Below, one piece after another: positions 33,940 to 41,956 of a stretch of DNA of 60,176 nucleotides. The notes under the pieces are model-generated. The model made no database searches and was not told the origin of the DNA. It was given only the letters and a program-made list of their open reading frames with translations. Both the position numbers and the translations under genes were made by a program. Within the stretch, counting starts at the first letter, position 1, and each line of letters begins with the position of its first letter. This stretch comes from Anaerolineales bacterium (GTDB lineage: Bacteria; Chloroflexota; Anaerolineae; Anaerolineales; UBA11858): the NCBI GenBank assembly GCA_028278545.1, contig JANQED010000184.1, forward strand, positions 1 to 60,176, written 5' to 3'.

Positions 33940-36498
33940 TTAATGCCCTCCTACCCAGGCCTCCTCAGCTTGCAATGCCCGTACAGCCTGTGGGCTGATC
34001 TTGCGGTACACGTCGGTAGGCGCTCTACCCCCCAATAGTTCGTCTACAGCAACACCGAAAAGGTGCTCGTTTTCTTCCAGGTGTGGTCGGATGAGTTCCC
34101 AGTCGGATTGATCAAACGGGACAAACTCGCCCCCGTTGAGCTGATCATCGGTCAACTTGCAGTAGGGATCGCGCACGAAGATCGCTCCGCCCGAGGCCAA
34201 TGAGAACAAATTCCCGCCGGGGTAAGGGGATTCTAGCTCGACCATCTCGCCGTCATCGGTCAGCCGAATGCCGTTGAGCACTACGAAACCGCCACCGTTG
34301 TGTGGGTCCCCGGCCATAAATGACTCTGCCAGGTAATCCAGGCAGGTGCCGTTTATCACCACGCGGGGTTTGCCCACGGCATTGATCATCGGACGCCCGG
34401 CTGCGTTGCCCAAGATGTAGATTTCACCGCCTTTGGCCGCGTATCCAAAAGTCTGGCCCACATCGCCGTAAACCACCAGCTTCCCAGATTTCATGATCTG
34501 ACACAACTGATCCTGGGCGTTGCCGTGCACGTAAATCTCCACGCCGTCTAGCCCAGAAGCCAGATAATCCCCGGATGAGCCGTAGACATCGATTCTGACG
34601 CCCTGGGTATCTGCCCCGAAACCATTGCCGATGAAGCGGTGCCCGCGCACATTGTGGATGATGAACTTACGAAAACCGCGCGGATAGAGGCTTACCACAA
34701 TTCGGGCCACGGACGTAGGCCCTTCTGATGGATAGCCCTGGGCATCAATCACCACGGTTTGATCGGAAGCAGCGGACTCAGGCAGGGGTGCTGAGGCCTC
34801 AACGAAGGTGTACGCTGCGTTGGGAGATTCAGCCATGGATTTGAGAAGCCGGTTGAGCGTTTCATCGTAAAGGGACAGCAAGCTGCTGCGCCGCAGATTC
34901 CCGGTCGGATAACGGCGGTCCATCAACAGCGTCAGCGTTTCGATGGCGGTGGAGGGGTCGAGGTTGGTCAGAGCATGTAGATGAGAGATCAAATCGTTGT
35001 ACGTCCAGTGCTTGATGCGTTCGACGAACCACTCAAATAGATCGGATTCGGGAAAATCAACGTTTGAGCGTTTAAACCCCTGAACGCTCAGACCTGAAAG
35101 CGACTGCTTGGTTGTGTCAACGAGGACTTCGCGCCCGAACTTGTCCGTACAGATCATACTGGCTCCCTGCCCGTCAGGGATAACGCTGAACAGGAAAGCG
35201 CCGCCATCGGTGTGGCTGCCGCCGCGGGCGTTCCAATACTTGTCAGCACGCGTCCAGAAGCGCGGGTCTTCAGATGCCAAGCTCTCCAAAGCGGCGTCGA
35301 TACCTTGTTTCTCCGAAGCCGCCAGGCCGATCGCTGGGCCATCCTCGCTGGTCTGCTGAAGCGCAAAAACCTGTGGCCGCAGCATGGAGGTGTCTGTGAT
35401 GCCGATCAAACGGTAGGCCTCAGAACCGGGGCCTTTGGGCGCGGCTTGGGCGATCAAGAAGAACCAGGGCCCATCTGGAGAGCCATGCATGTGGGTGGCT
35501 TGCAGCGCGCCGTAGACGCGTTTCTTGTTTTCGGGCAGCAGCGTGTAGTCGCGCTCAGTGGTGGGCGCCAGGGCCTCGATGACATACTCCAAGGGGTAAT
35601 TGTAGGTGCGGTGCAGCAAGTCGAAGACCAGCACAGAGACCTCAGTATCGGTCAGGAAGAGCGGGTAGATATTGCGCTGCGCCAGATACTCGCTGACCGA
35701 GGCGTAGTTGGCGAAGTCGCCGTTGTGCACCAGGGCCTCATTCATCCCGATGAATGGATGCGCCCCACCGGGGTGCCAGACGCGGCCCTTGGTGGGATAG
35801 CGGTGATGGCCGATCCATACATGAGCATGGATATCTTCGAGCTGGTAGTAGCGCACCACATCGTCACCGTAGCCGACCATTTTGAGCACCAGTTGGTTCT
35901 TACCATGGGAGAGCACGAACGCTCGCGTCTCGCCCGTGGAAGCATAGTAGGTTGTGTTTAGGCGGTAGGAGTTTTGGTAAACGATTTCATCCTCGACTTC
36001 TCGTTGGGATGCATCCTCAATGCCGTGCTGATGGCGGAAGGAGTCCACCACCTCGGCTTTGACCCTCACAAAGTACTGAACCACCTGCGGAGGTGGTACG
36101 TCCAGCCCCTCCAGGGAACTGTAATGCGCCATTTGGGGTTGCTCTCTGATGTGGTCAATCTCGAAGGTCGGGTAGATGTGCGATCCCTCGACCTCAGCCC
36201 GGGAGGTAGGGTCCAGGTAAGCCACTACCAGCAGATAATCTTCCTCCATCACCTGCTGGGTAACCCCGAACTCCTCCGGGGCCAGGCCCACGGCGGCGAT
36301 CCCGCCACCCTTGCCGTTGCCGCGGTTGCGCATCTGGATGAGGGCCTGCAACAAATGCCGCCCGACGATCTTCTCTGAGCAGGCCATGCCAATTACCCCA
36401 CAGCCCCCCTCGGCTGCCTGCTCGCGATTGATAATATATTTGGGCCTCAGCCCGTTTCGGGAGTGGAGTACTTTTTCAATCCATTCTCTGTTCGACAT
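33940..36498 (-). CDS. Glutamate-synthase-like fusion: class II GATase plus GXGXG domain
   Basis: 852 residues. After a 32-residue leader the glutaminase domain begins with the N-terminal-nucleophile motif CGVIGMACS (C33), so the leader would need removal for activity. RNRGNGKGGG, HHRYPTKG and HNGDFANY are further class II amidotransferase motifs (to about 430). The C-terminal part (about 590-790) is the beta-helical GXGXG domain of glutamate synthase (GNGFGADTQG, YVHGNAQDQLCQIMKSG, VYGDVGQTFGYAAKGGEIY, GGGFVVLNG). It thus joins archaeal GltB1 and GltB3 in one chain, without the FMN domain that sits between them in GltB. It is last in the operon after two FMN-barrel proteins. Confidence 0.87.
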   Translation of the reverse strand: MSNREWIEKVLHSRNGLRPKYIINREQAAEGGCGVIGMACSEKIVGRHLLQALIQMRNRGNGKGGGIAAVGLAPEEFGVTQQVMEEDYLLVVAYLDPTSRAEVEGSHIYPTFEIDHIREQPQMAHYSSLEGLDVPPPQVVQYFVRVKAEVVDSFRHQHGIEDASQREVEDEIVYQNSYRLNTTYYASTGETRAFVLSHGKNQLVLKMVGYGDDVVRYYQLEDIHAHVWIGHHRYPTKGRVWHPGGAHPFIGMNEALVHNGDFANYASVSEYLAQRNIYPLFLTDTEVSVLVFDLLHRTYNYPLEYVIEALAPTTERDYTLLPENKKRVYGALQATHMHGSPDGPWFFLIAQAAPKGPGSEAYRLIGITDTSMLRPQVFALQQTSEDGPAIGLAASEKQGIDAALESLASEDPRFWTRADKYWNARGGSHTDGGAFLFSVIPDGQGASMICTDKFGREVLVDTTKQSLSGLSVQGFKRSNVDFPESDLFEWFVERIKHWTYNDLISHLHALTNLDPSTAIETLTLLMDRRYPTGNLRRSSLLSLYDETLNRLLKSMAESPNAAYTFVEASAPLPESAASDQTVVIDAQGYPSEGPTSVARIVVSLYPRGFRKFIIHNVRGHRFIGNGFGADTQGVRIDVYGSSGDYLASGLDGVEIYVHGNAQDQLCQIMKSGKLVVYGDVGQTFGYAAKGGEIYILGNAAGRPMINAVGKPRVVINGTCLDYLAESFMAGDPHNGGGFVVLNGIRLTDDGEMVELESPYPGGNLFSLASGGAIFVRDPYCKLTDDQLNGGEFVPFDQSDWELIRPHLEENEHLFGVAVDELLGGRAPTDVYRKISPQAVRALQAEEAWVGGH

Positions 36499-36572
36499 TT
36501 TTCGCTTTCGTTGAGGAATTAGGAACGCAGGATGAGGGAATGGTTTCTTGCTTTTGTGGTTTGCTCATAGCG

Positions 36573-37871
36573 TTAGCGCCTGTAGACTAGCAAGTCAGTT
36601 CGACCGCGCAGATCGTGGATGCTCTTCAGCCCCAGACGACGCAAGATATCGCGCAGCTGCTTGGCATAGGAGGCGTTCAGGTTGCCGATGCGCTGAGCGC
36701 CCCATTCAGGCTCGACCAGCAGGGAGAGTTCGGGGTCCGTGGTGGTCAGGCCGAAGGGACAGCCGCGCCCGCGCTCGCAGTTGGAGCAGCGCGTGCAGCC
36801 AATCGCAACCAACTCTGATGTACCCAGTATAGCGCCATCGGCGCCCAGGGCGATAGATTTGGCGATGTCGTAGGCTGTGCGTATGCCGCCGGAGGCCATG
36901 ACGACAATCTCGTCGCGGATGTTTTCGCCCTGCAGGTATTTGTGTACTTTAGGGATGGCAAACTCGATGGGCATGGCGATATTCTTCTTGGCGATCTCCG
37001 GGGCTGCGCCGGTGCCGCCATAAGAGCCATCCAAATGGACGATATGCGCCCCGGCGTAATAACTGCCCACGGCGACCATGTCCACATCGGTAGGAGTGGA
37101 TACTTTCACCGATACCAGCGCTTCTGGGTTGATGGTCTTGACCCAATCGACGTGTTTGCGGTGGTCTTCCACTGAATATACTGAGTGGAAGGGGAAGGGT
37201 GAGAAAAGGCTCACCCAGGGCACGCTCTCACGCATCTTAGCTACGGTGATGGTGGTCTTGTCGCCGAGCAAATGGCCGCCTAATCCGGGCTTGGCGCCTT
37301 GGGCATACTTGAATTCCACCACCGGCGCGTACTGGATGGTCTCTTCACGTACCCCGAACATGCCGGTAGCGATTTGAGTGATGATGTGATCCTTATACTT
37401 CACCAGGGAATCAGGATAGCCACCTTCGCCGGTCGATGTGAAAGTGCCCCATTCCTTGGCAGCTATCGCCCGGGCCAACATGACTTGCTCGCTGACTGAC
37501 CCAAAGGACATCCCGCCTCCATACCAGGGGACGGCGATTTCGATCTCGCGGCCGATACCGCGTCGGTTGAGGGGGATGGCGAGGTCGATCTCGGTTTCGG
37601 GGGGAAGCTGTTGATGCTCTGGTAGGAACCTGAAATCGAGTTTGTCGAAGCCGCCGCCCGAATCCCCAATGCGGTACTCTAATCCATTGGTTGGGGGTTC
37701 CCCGGTGCCGGCCTGATACCAGGTCGATAAGATCAATTCGGCCGGCCAACGGAAGTCGCCCATGGCGGGCGGGGTTCCGTTCTCGAGGGTGGGCCAAAAG
37801 TCGAAGCCCTTCCGCAAGTGTTCGACATGTTTTTCAATGGCGGGTAGGTGAATAGTCGTTTCTTCGGTCAT
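36573..37871 (-). CDS. FMN-binding glutamate synthase central domain protein (GltB2-like)
   Basis: 432-residue TIM-barrel protein matching the FMN/iron-sulfur central domain of glutamate synthase. Functional motifs are intact: PWYGGGMSFGSVS, GEGGYPDS, KYAQGAKPGLGGHL, KVSTPTDVDMVA, HLDGSYGGTGAAP, VVMASGGIRTAYDIAK and the cluster segment CTRCSNCERGRGCPFG, followed by GNLNASYAKQL. It should reduce 2-oxoglutarate (or a related imine) using ammonia supplied by the 33940 gene. The start at 37871 has GAGG seven bases upstream. Confidence 0.92.
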   Translation of the reverse strand: MTEETTIHLPAIEKHVEHLRKGFDFWPTLENGTPPAMGDFRWPAELILSTWYQAGTGEPPTNGLEYRIGDSGGGFDKLDFRFLPEHQQLPPETEIDLAIPLNRRGIGREIEIAVPWYGGGMSFGSVSEQVMLARAIAAKEWGTFTSTGEGGYPDSLVKYKDHIITQIATGMFGVREETIQYAPVVEFKYAQGAKPGLGGHLLGDKTTITVAKMRESVPWVSLFSPFPFHSVYSVEDHRKHVDWVKTINPEALVSVKVSTPTDVDMVAVGSYYAGAHIVHLDGSYGGTGAAPEIAKKNIAMPIEFAIPKVHKYLQGENIRDEIVVMASGGIRTAYDIAKSIALGADGAILGTSELVAIGCTRCSNCERGRGCPFGLTTTDPELSLLVEPEWGAQRIGNLNASYAKQLRDILRRLGLKSIHDLRGRTDLLVYRR

Positions 37872-37951
37872 ATTATTTCCTCGAGAGCGTGTTTGCACAT
37901 GTGCAAGTCAGCAAGCTGTTGATCGTGCTCACTCGCAAACGCGTCTCTTGT

Positions 37952-39400
37952 TCATTTGCTGACGTATCCCTCAATTTCTGCAAAGGCCTCTAGCTCTAGA
38001 TCGACCTGGAACAAAGCGCGCCCCATTTCGCCGCGCAGACGTCGCACCTCGCGCAGCCCCATCGCCCCCAGAATTTCCAGAAGCTGGTCGCGCCAGGTGG
38101 CGGTCAGGTTTTTCAGACGTTGAACTCCCCATTGCAAGGGGATATTTGCTGGCGTGTTGAATCGACTCCCCTCCCGGTCGGTGCAGTCGCCCTCAAATTG
38201 GGTTTGCAACGCCACCAAGAGCGGTGTGTCCAGTGCCACCAGGTCCAGGCCGGTGATGATCGCTTTGGGTACGTGCTCTGCTGCGATGATGCCGCCGCTG
38301 CCAATCAGTGTGACCTCGTCGCGGGTGCCCTCGTCCACGAAAGCCAGATGCGCCTCGCGGATTAAATCCATCACAAAGCGCCCATCTGTCCCGCGCCCGT
38401 GGAAATCGGCTACCAGATGAAAAACTCGCACACCGCTTTCGTAGAGTTGCAGCAGTGCATCCGGGCTGCCGAAGGGGATGCGCACAGCGATGATGGTGTC
38501 GGGGAATTGGGATTGAATGGTCGAGATGAGATGTCGGATATTAGAAGTTGGAGCATCTGCAACCTCGATTTCGATCATTTTGGGTGTGAATCCCAGACCT
38601 TCAAGATGGCTTTCAGCACCCAGTTTTACCAACGGTACGATGTTTTCGCCTGGTAACCTGCGACCTGCGGCTTTTAATTTGTAGTTTGCAACCGGAACGA
38701 TTGATAGGGTCTGCGTTTGCTCTGCCGCAGTCGCCAGGATTTCGTACAACCCTTCAGATTCGGCAGATTTTGGCGGGACATCATAGATGAAGGGCACGGG
38801 AATCGATAGAATGCGCGGTTGTGGGCTTGTGATCTCGCCGTCCTCGTCGAAAACCAAAAAACTGGGTTTCTCGCCGATGTCCACCACTGTGGAGATGAAC
38901 TCGCGCCCGTGGATGCCATCACGCGTCGGGCGTACGATCTCAGACATATCCGTCCACATGCCGTCCCAGCCTTCGCCGCCGAATTTACCGGGGTATCCGG
39001 CGCCTTTAACCGGGATGCTGCCTGTCTCCGCCTCATAGGTCACCGCGTTGATGTAGTTGGATGTGAAATAGGAGTCTCCCAGACGCTCGCGCTCGGGATT
39101 GTGTAGAATGGTCACCGTTTCGGGGTGCTGGGTGGTGCAGCGTAGGCATCCTACACAATGCTGCGGTCTGGGCGCGAACCCGCCGATAGGGCCTGAGAAG
39201 ACCCCATACATGCACGGCCGGCTGGTGATGGCTTTCAGATCGCCTCGGTAGTGAATGATCTCGGAGATTAATAGCTTTGCCAGTTGGAAGCGGTTGACTT
39301 TGACCAGAAAGCGGTTGGGCCAGGGGACGATATCGGGAGTCAATTCAGTCTCGATGAAGTAGCGTTGATAACCACCGTGCGATTCGGGGTGCTTTGTCAT
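37952..39400 (-). CDS. Second glutamate-synthase-like FMN-barrel protein with N-terminal Cys cluster
   Basis: 482 residues. The N-terminal part has Cys63 and a CxxCxxC group (HCVGCLRC, about 81-88), suggesting an iron-sulfur cluster. The C-terminal half is a barrel like the glutamate synthase central domain (IIAVRIPFGSPDALLQL, HGRGTDGRFV, VTLIGSGGIIAAEHVPKAIITGLDLVALDTPL, NIPLQWGVQRLKNL), but the catalytic SYGGTGAAP loop is not conserved. It may be an electron-transfer or regulatory paralogue of the 36573 protein. Its start overlaps the MOSC stop by 4 bases (ATGA). Confidence 0.75.
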   Translation of the reverse strand: MTKHPESHGGYQRYFIETELTPDIVPWPNRFLVKVNRFQLAKLLISEIIHYRGDLKAITSRPCMYGVFSGPIGGFAPRPQHCVGCLRCTTQHPETVTILHNPERERLGDSYFTSNYINAVTYEAETGSIPVKGAGYPGKFGGEGWDGMWTDMSEIVRPTRDGIHGREFISTVVDIGEKPSFLVFDEDGEITSPQPRILSIPVPFIYDVPPKSAESEGLYEILATAAEQTQTLSIVPVANYKLKAAGRRLPGENIVPLVKLGAESHLEGLGFTPKMIEIEVADAPTSNIRHLISTIQSQFPDTIIAVRIPFGSPDALLQLYESGVRVFHLVADFHGRGTDGRFVMDLIREAHLAFVDEGTRDEVTLIGSGGIIAAEHVPKAIITGLDLVALDTPLLVALQTQFEGDCTDREGSRFNTPANIPLQWGVQRLKNLTATWRDQLLEILGAMGLREVRRLRGEMGRALFQVDLELEAFAEIEGYVSK

Positions 39401-39873
39401 TCTTCTTTCACCTTCTTGATCACTTCGACTGGGTCACAGATATGGATATTCCCTGGTTGAAGAACGCGAGCGTACAAGCGCGCCCAACCGGCGTGTCTTT
39501 TCTGAGCGACTCGTTCGTATGCTCCGTTATCGAAGTATGGTTGGATGTTTTTACAGGGGTTCGCGTAACTGGTGAGCTCGATGATCACTTCATCTCCCAG
39601 GCGAAGCTGATCGCCTGGCCTTAGTCCCGGCCAATCTAAGCCCTTCATGGTGATATTTTCACCGATCGCACCAGGGTAAATCGGATTTCCTTCAGCTTGC
39701 AAGTCCAGGATGTTTTCTAGTGAATAGAGACATAAGGCTCTTTCAGCACCACCGTGGTGTTTGGTGTTTCTCTGGCGGTCACCTTCGATACCTAGGGTGG
39801 TGACTGTGCCGTGGGGAATAGGGATTTTTGGGACACCCCCATCGGATATATTGATTTGGAAAATATGCGCCAT
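39397..39873 (-). CDS. MOSC-domain protein
   Basis: 158 residues spanning one MOSC domain, the sulfur-carrier and molybdenum-cofactor-related beta fold found in Moco sulfurases and YiiM-like proteins. Characteristic segments are IEGDRQRNTKHHGGAERALCLYS, YPGAIGENITMKGLDW and a conserved Cys in SYANPCKNI. The stop overlaps the next gene, so it is the leader of the glutamate-synthase-like operon. The glmS-type ribozyme lies about 120 bases upstream. Confidence 0.87.
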   Translation of the reverse strand: MAHIFQINISDGGVPKIPIPHGTVTTLGIEGDRQRNTKHHGGAERALCLYSLENILDLQAEGNPIYPGAIGENITMKGLDWPGLRPGDQLRLGDEVIIELTSYANPCKNIQPYFDNGAYERVAQKRHAGWARLYARVLQPGNIHICDPVEVIKKVKEE

Positions 39874-39889
39874 CAGGCAGGCTTCCTTT

Positions 39890-39927
39890 GCAAATTAAAA
39901 TAATAAGGCGCGCCGGGGGCGTGCCTT
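39890..39927 (-). terminator. Terminator downstream of the glmS-type ribozyme
   Basis: On the minus strand AAGGCACGCC (39927-39918) pairs with GGCGCGCCTT (39914-39905) around a CCC loop with one A-C mismatch, and the T-rich tail ATTATTTTAATTT follows. It separates the ribozyme from the MOSC start at 39873, so the ribozyme RNA may end here unless read-through occurs. Confidence 0.6.
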
Positions 39928-39989
39928 TAATATCGTTCTTCGCTGTGGCAAGCCCCTTCCAGATTGACAGATAATGCATTCACTACCTG

Positions 39990-40193
39990 CGCCACTGAAG
40001 AGGCCTTGTCTCACCTGTTTCCAGATGGTTTTCAGCCGTCAACTTGTTCGGAAGGGAGAAACGAAGCCCATGGCGGGGCTTCAGAGGCATCCGCTGATCA
40101 ACTCGATTTTCCCCTGGCAAAGCCAGGGTTAGCGCTCCCCTCATAGGGAGGAACCTCCACCTCGTAACCCTTGAATTTCAGGGTCCAGCCGCT
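39990..40193 (-). ncRNA. glmS-type self-cleaving ribozyme
   Basis: Read on the minus strand, this stretch follows the glmS ribozyme element by element. The predicted cleavage A-G is at 40193/40192, with AGCG start and CUGGAC. P1 is ACCCU/AGGGU (40184-40180, 40171-40167), followed by UUACGAGGUGGAGGUU. The core motifs are AUCGA (40107-40103) and GCGGAUGCC (40094-40086). P3 is GAAGCCC/GGGCUUC (40082-40063), whose loop CGCCAU pairs with GUGGCG at 39995-39990, the P3.1 pseudoknot. P4 has AAAACC, a CAUCUG-GAAA-CAGGUG hairpin and GAGACAAGG. About 40 extra bases with two hairpins are inserted at 40151-40111. Known members sense glucosamine-6-phosphate and control glmS, but no glmS is nearby. Confidence 0.82.
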
Positions 40194-40233
40194 AGCTCTC
40201 CAGATATTTAGTTGTTATGATCAACCAGGCGCA

Positions 40234-40262
40234 ATCCTAACAAAGCTGTGATTGATTGTCAA
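40234..40262 (-). promoter_or_regulatory. Promoter of the ribozyme transcript
   Basis: On the minus strand TTGACA (40262-40257) and TAGGAT (40239-40234) are separated by 17 bases. Initiation would be near 40227, about 35 bases before the predicted ribozyme cleavage site. Confidence 0.6.
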
Positions 40263-40335
40263 GGAAGTAGCGCTGTTAGAAGTCGGGCTTTTGCTCCCTT
40301 TGAGAGGGTCTTGCAAAAAGCTTGGCTTCTGCGAT

Positions 40336-41271
40336 CTATGTTACTTGCGGCAGTACGCTCTCAGCCAGCGCTTCCAACCCATCTATGTCATCCAGGTTCA
40401 GCCATTGTAGCATGACTCGCTGCAAGCCAGCCTCGGCCAGTTCACCAAGCTGCTCCACGATTTCATCCGCGGTGCCGACCATCAGGCCGCGTCCATGCAG
40501 CTCTTTTGGCGAGAGTTTCCCTTTAGTGCGCGCTTTGACCTTCTGCTTGACTTCCGCTTTATCGACGCCAAATTCGCAGCCGGTCATCATTGAGCGACGC
40601 ACCTCATTAGGTTGGCGGCCCTTTTGAGCTAAGATTTCATCCAATTTCCCGTTGAGTTCCTTGAACTTCTCCACAGGAAGATAGATCGCATTCCACTCTT
40701 TTGCGAAACGAGCCACCAAGGGTAAAGTCAGCTTGGGGCCGTTGCCGCCGATCAAAATGGGCGGTCCGCCGGGTCGTTGGGGACGTGGCAGCAGGATGCC
40801 TTCCTGGATGCTGTAGTGCTCTCCAGCATAATCTGATGGATCGTCATTGCGCAACAGCCGGGTGATGATCTCGAGGCCCTCTTCGAAGCGAGCGAAACGA
40901 CCGGGCACGTCGAGCAAATCCCAGCCATAGTTGGTATGCTCTCGTTCCTGCCATCCCGCCCCAAGGCCCAGGATCAACCGTCCCCCAGAAAGATCGTCCG
41001 CCGCCGCGGCCATGCGCGCCGTCATGGTGGGGTCACGAAAAGAGAGCGGCGTCACCATGGGGCCAAACTCGATGCGTTTCGTGTGGCTGGCCAGCCAGGT
41101 CAGGGATGTCCACAATTCTAATGATTCTTTATCTGGCGGGCTGGCGTTGGTGTAATGGTCGGAGCGGTATAGCCCGACGAAACCCAAATCCTCGACTGCC
41201 TGCGCCAAACGCTGCCAGCGCGGCCAGGTCAGGCCGTTTTGTCCTTCGATCATTATGGCGACTTCTATCAT
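40336..41271 (-). CDS. LLM-class (F420/flavin-dependent) oxidoreductase
   Basis: 311-residue bacterial-luciferase-like TIM barrel. Family motifs are LGFVGLYRSDHY, LASHTKRIEFGPMVTPLSFRDP, AAADDLSGGRLILGLGAGWQEREH and PPILIGGNGPKLTLPLVARFAKEWN. Proteins of this subgroup often use coenzyme F420, although FMN cannot be excluded from sequence. AAGGAATAAACC precedes ATG 41271. The substrate is unknown. Confidence 0.9.
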   Translation of the reverse strand: MIEVAIMIEGQNGLTWPRWQRLAQAVEDLGFVGLYRSDHYTNASPPDKESLELWTSLTWLASHTKRIEFGPMVTPLSFRDPTMTARMAAAADDLSGGRLILGLGAGWQEREHTNYGWDLLDVPGRFARFEEGLEIITRLLRNDDPSDYAGEHYSIQEGILLPRPQRPGGPPILIGGNGPKLTLPLVARFAKEWNAIYLPVEKFKELNGKLDEILAQKGRQPNEVRRSMMTGCEFGVDKAEVKQKVKARTKGKLSPKELHGRGLMVGTADEIVEQLGELAEAGLQRVMLQWLNLDDIDGLEALAESVLPQVT

Positions 41272-41307
41272 GGTTTATTCCTTATAAATGGGTTTGGTGG
41301 TTGAATT

Positions 41308-41892
41308 TTACTTTCTTTCCAGGCTCTCTAACAGGTGCTTTAGTTCTGGGGTTGAGATTATTTCTCTTGCGTGATCGAAAAACTCATCCAGGGTGTCCAA
41401 GCCCAGGTGCTCATAGACGCTGGCTTGTAAGACCATCTCAAACTTGTCCACTTGTTGGATGAAATGTGCCTCGGGAGAGGTGCCGGACTCAAATTCCTCC
41501 CAAAGCTGGATGTATTCATCCCCTTGCGGCAGCTTGCTGAATATGCGCGCTACGGACTCCCTCTCAAGCTGATTCTTCTCCCCGGGTGTGATCCTGTCAT
41601 CCGGCGTAAAGTCCCCCGCATAGATCTCACCGAAATCGTGGATCAGCGCCATGCGCAACACCTTGAGAATGTCTAAATCGGGGTAATATGCCTCGGCAAG
41701 TAGGCAAGCTAAAACCGCAACCCCGAAACTGTGTTCGGCAACACTCTCACAGCGTTCTGGGGGGAGGCCGCGCTGCAGCCATCCCTGCCGGTAGAGATGC
41801 TTTAAGTGATTGATCTCGAAGTAGGCCGCGAGCCAAGGAGAGATTTTTTCGTTTTCTAAGAGGGTGGCGGGATTAGGAGCTTTTGTCTGCAT
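41308..41892 (-). CDS. HD-domain hydrolase, 5'-deoxynucleotidase-like
   Basis: 194 residues with the metal-binding HD pattern: H in VAEHSFGVA, HD in ALIHDFGEIYAGD and a distal Asp in QVDKFEMVLQA. Size and motif order resemble YfbR/HDDC2-type 5'-nucleotidases that dephosphorylate deoxynucleoside monophosphates. GGAGGAACCC precedes the ATG. This would fit a genome with active nucleotide turnover, but there is no direct link to the 2-17 kb block. Confidence 0.85.
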   Translation of the reverse strand: MQTKAPNPATLLENEKISPWLAAYFEINHLKHLYRQGWLQRGLPPERCESVAEHSFGVAVLACLLAEAYYPDLDILKVLRMALIHDFGEIYAGDFTPDDRITPGEKNQLERESVARIFSKLPQGDEYIQLWEEFESGTSPEAHFIQQVDKFEMVLQASVYEHLGLDTLDEFFDHAREIISTPELKHLLESLERK

Positions 41893-41956
41893 CGAGAAAG
41901 GGTTCCTCCATGTTAAAGTTGTATTGCCTCTCGGCGGAAGGATGAAGACAAATTCT

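Noticed and set aside
39985..40000. GCGCCACTG on the plus strand looks like part of a cobalamin-riboswitch box
   Set aside because: The other cobalamin-riboswitch elements are missing, and on the minus strand these bases form the P3.1 strand of the glmS-type ribozyme.
39964..40146. 60-codon plus-strand frame in the MOSC upstream region
   Set aside because: It is antisense to the ribozyme core; the base pairing explains the sequence better than coding.
40160..40180. TTCAAGGGTTAC resembles a segment of E. coli 6S RNA
   Set aside because: No 6S-type open-complex hairpin surrounds it; the bases belong to ribozyme P1 and the following core.
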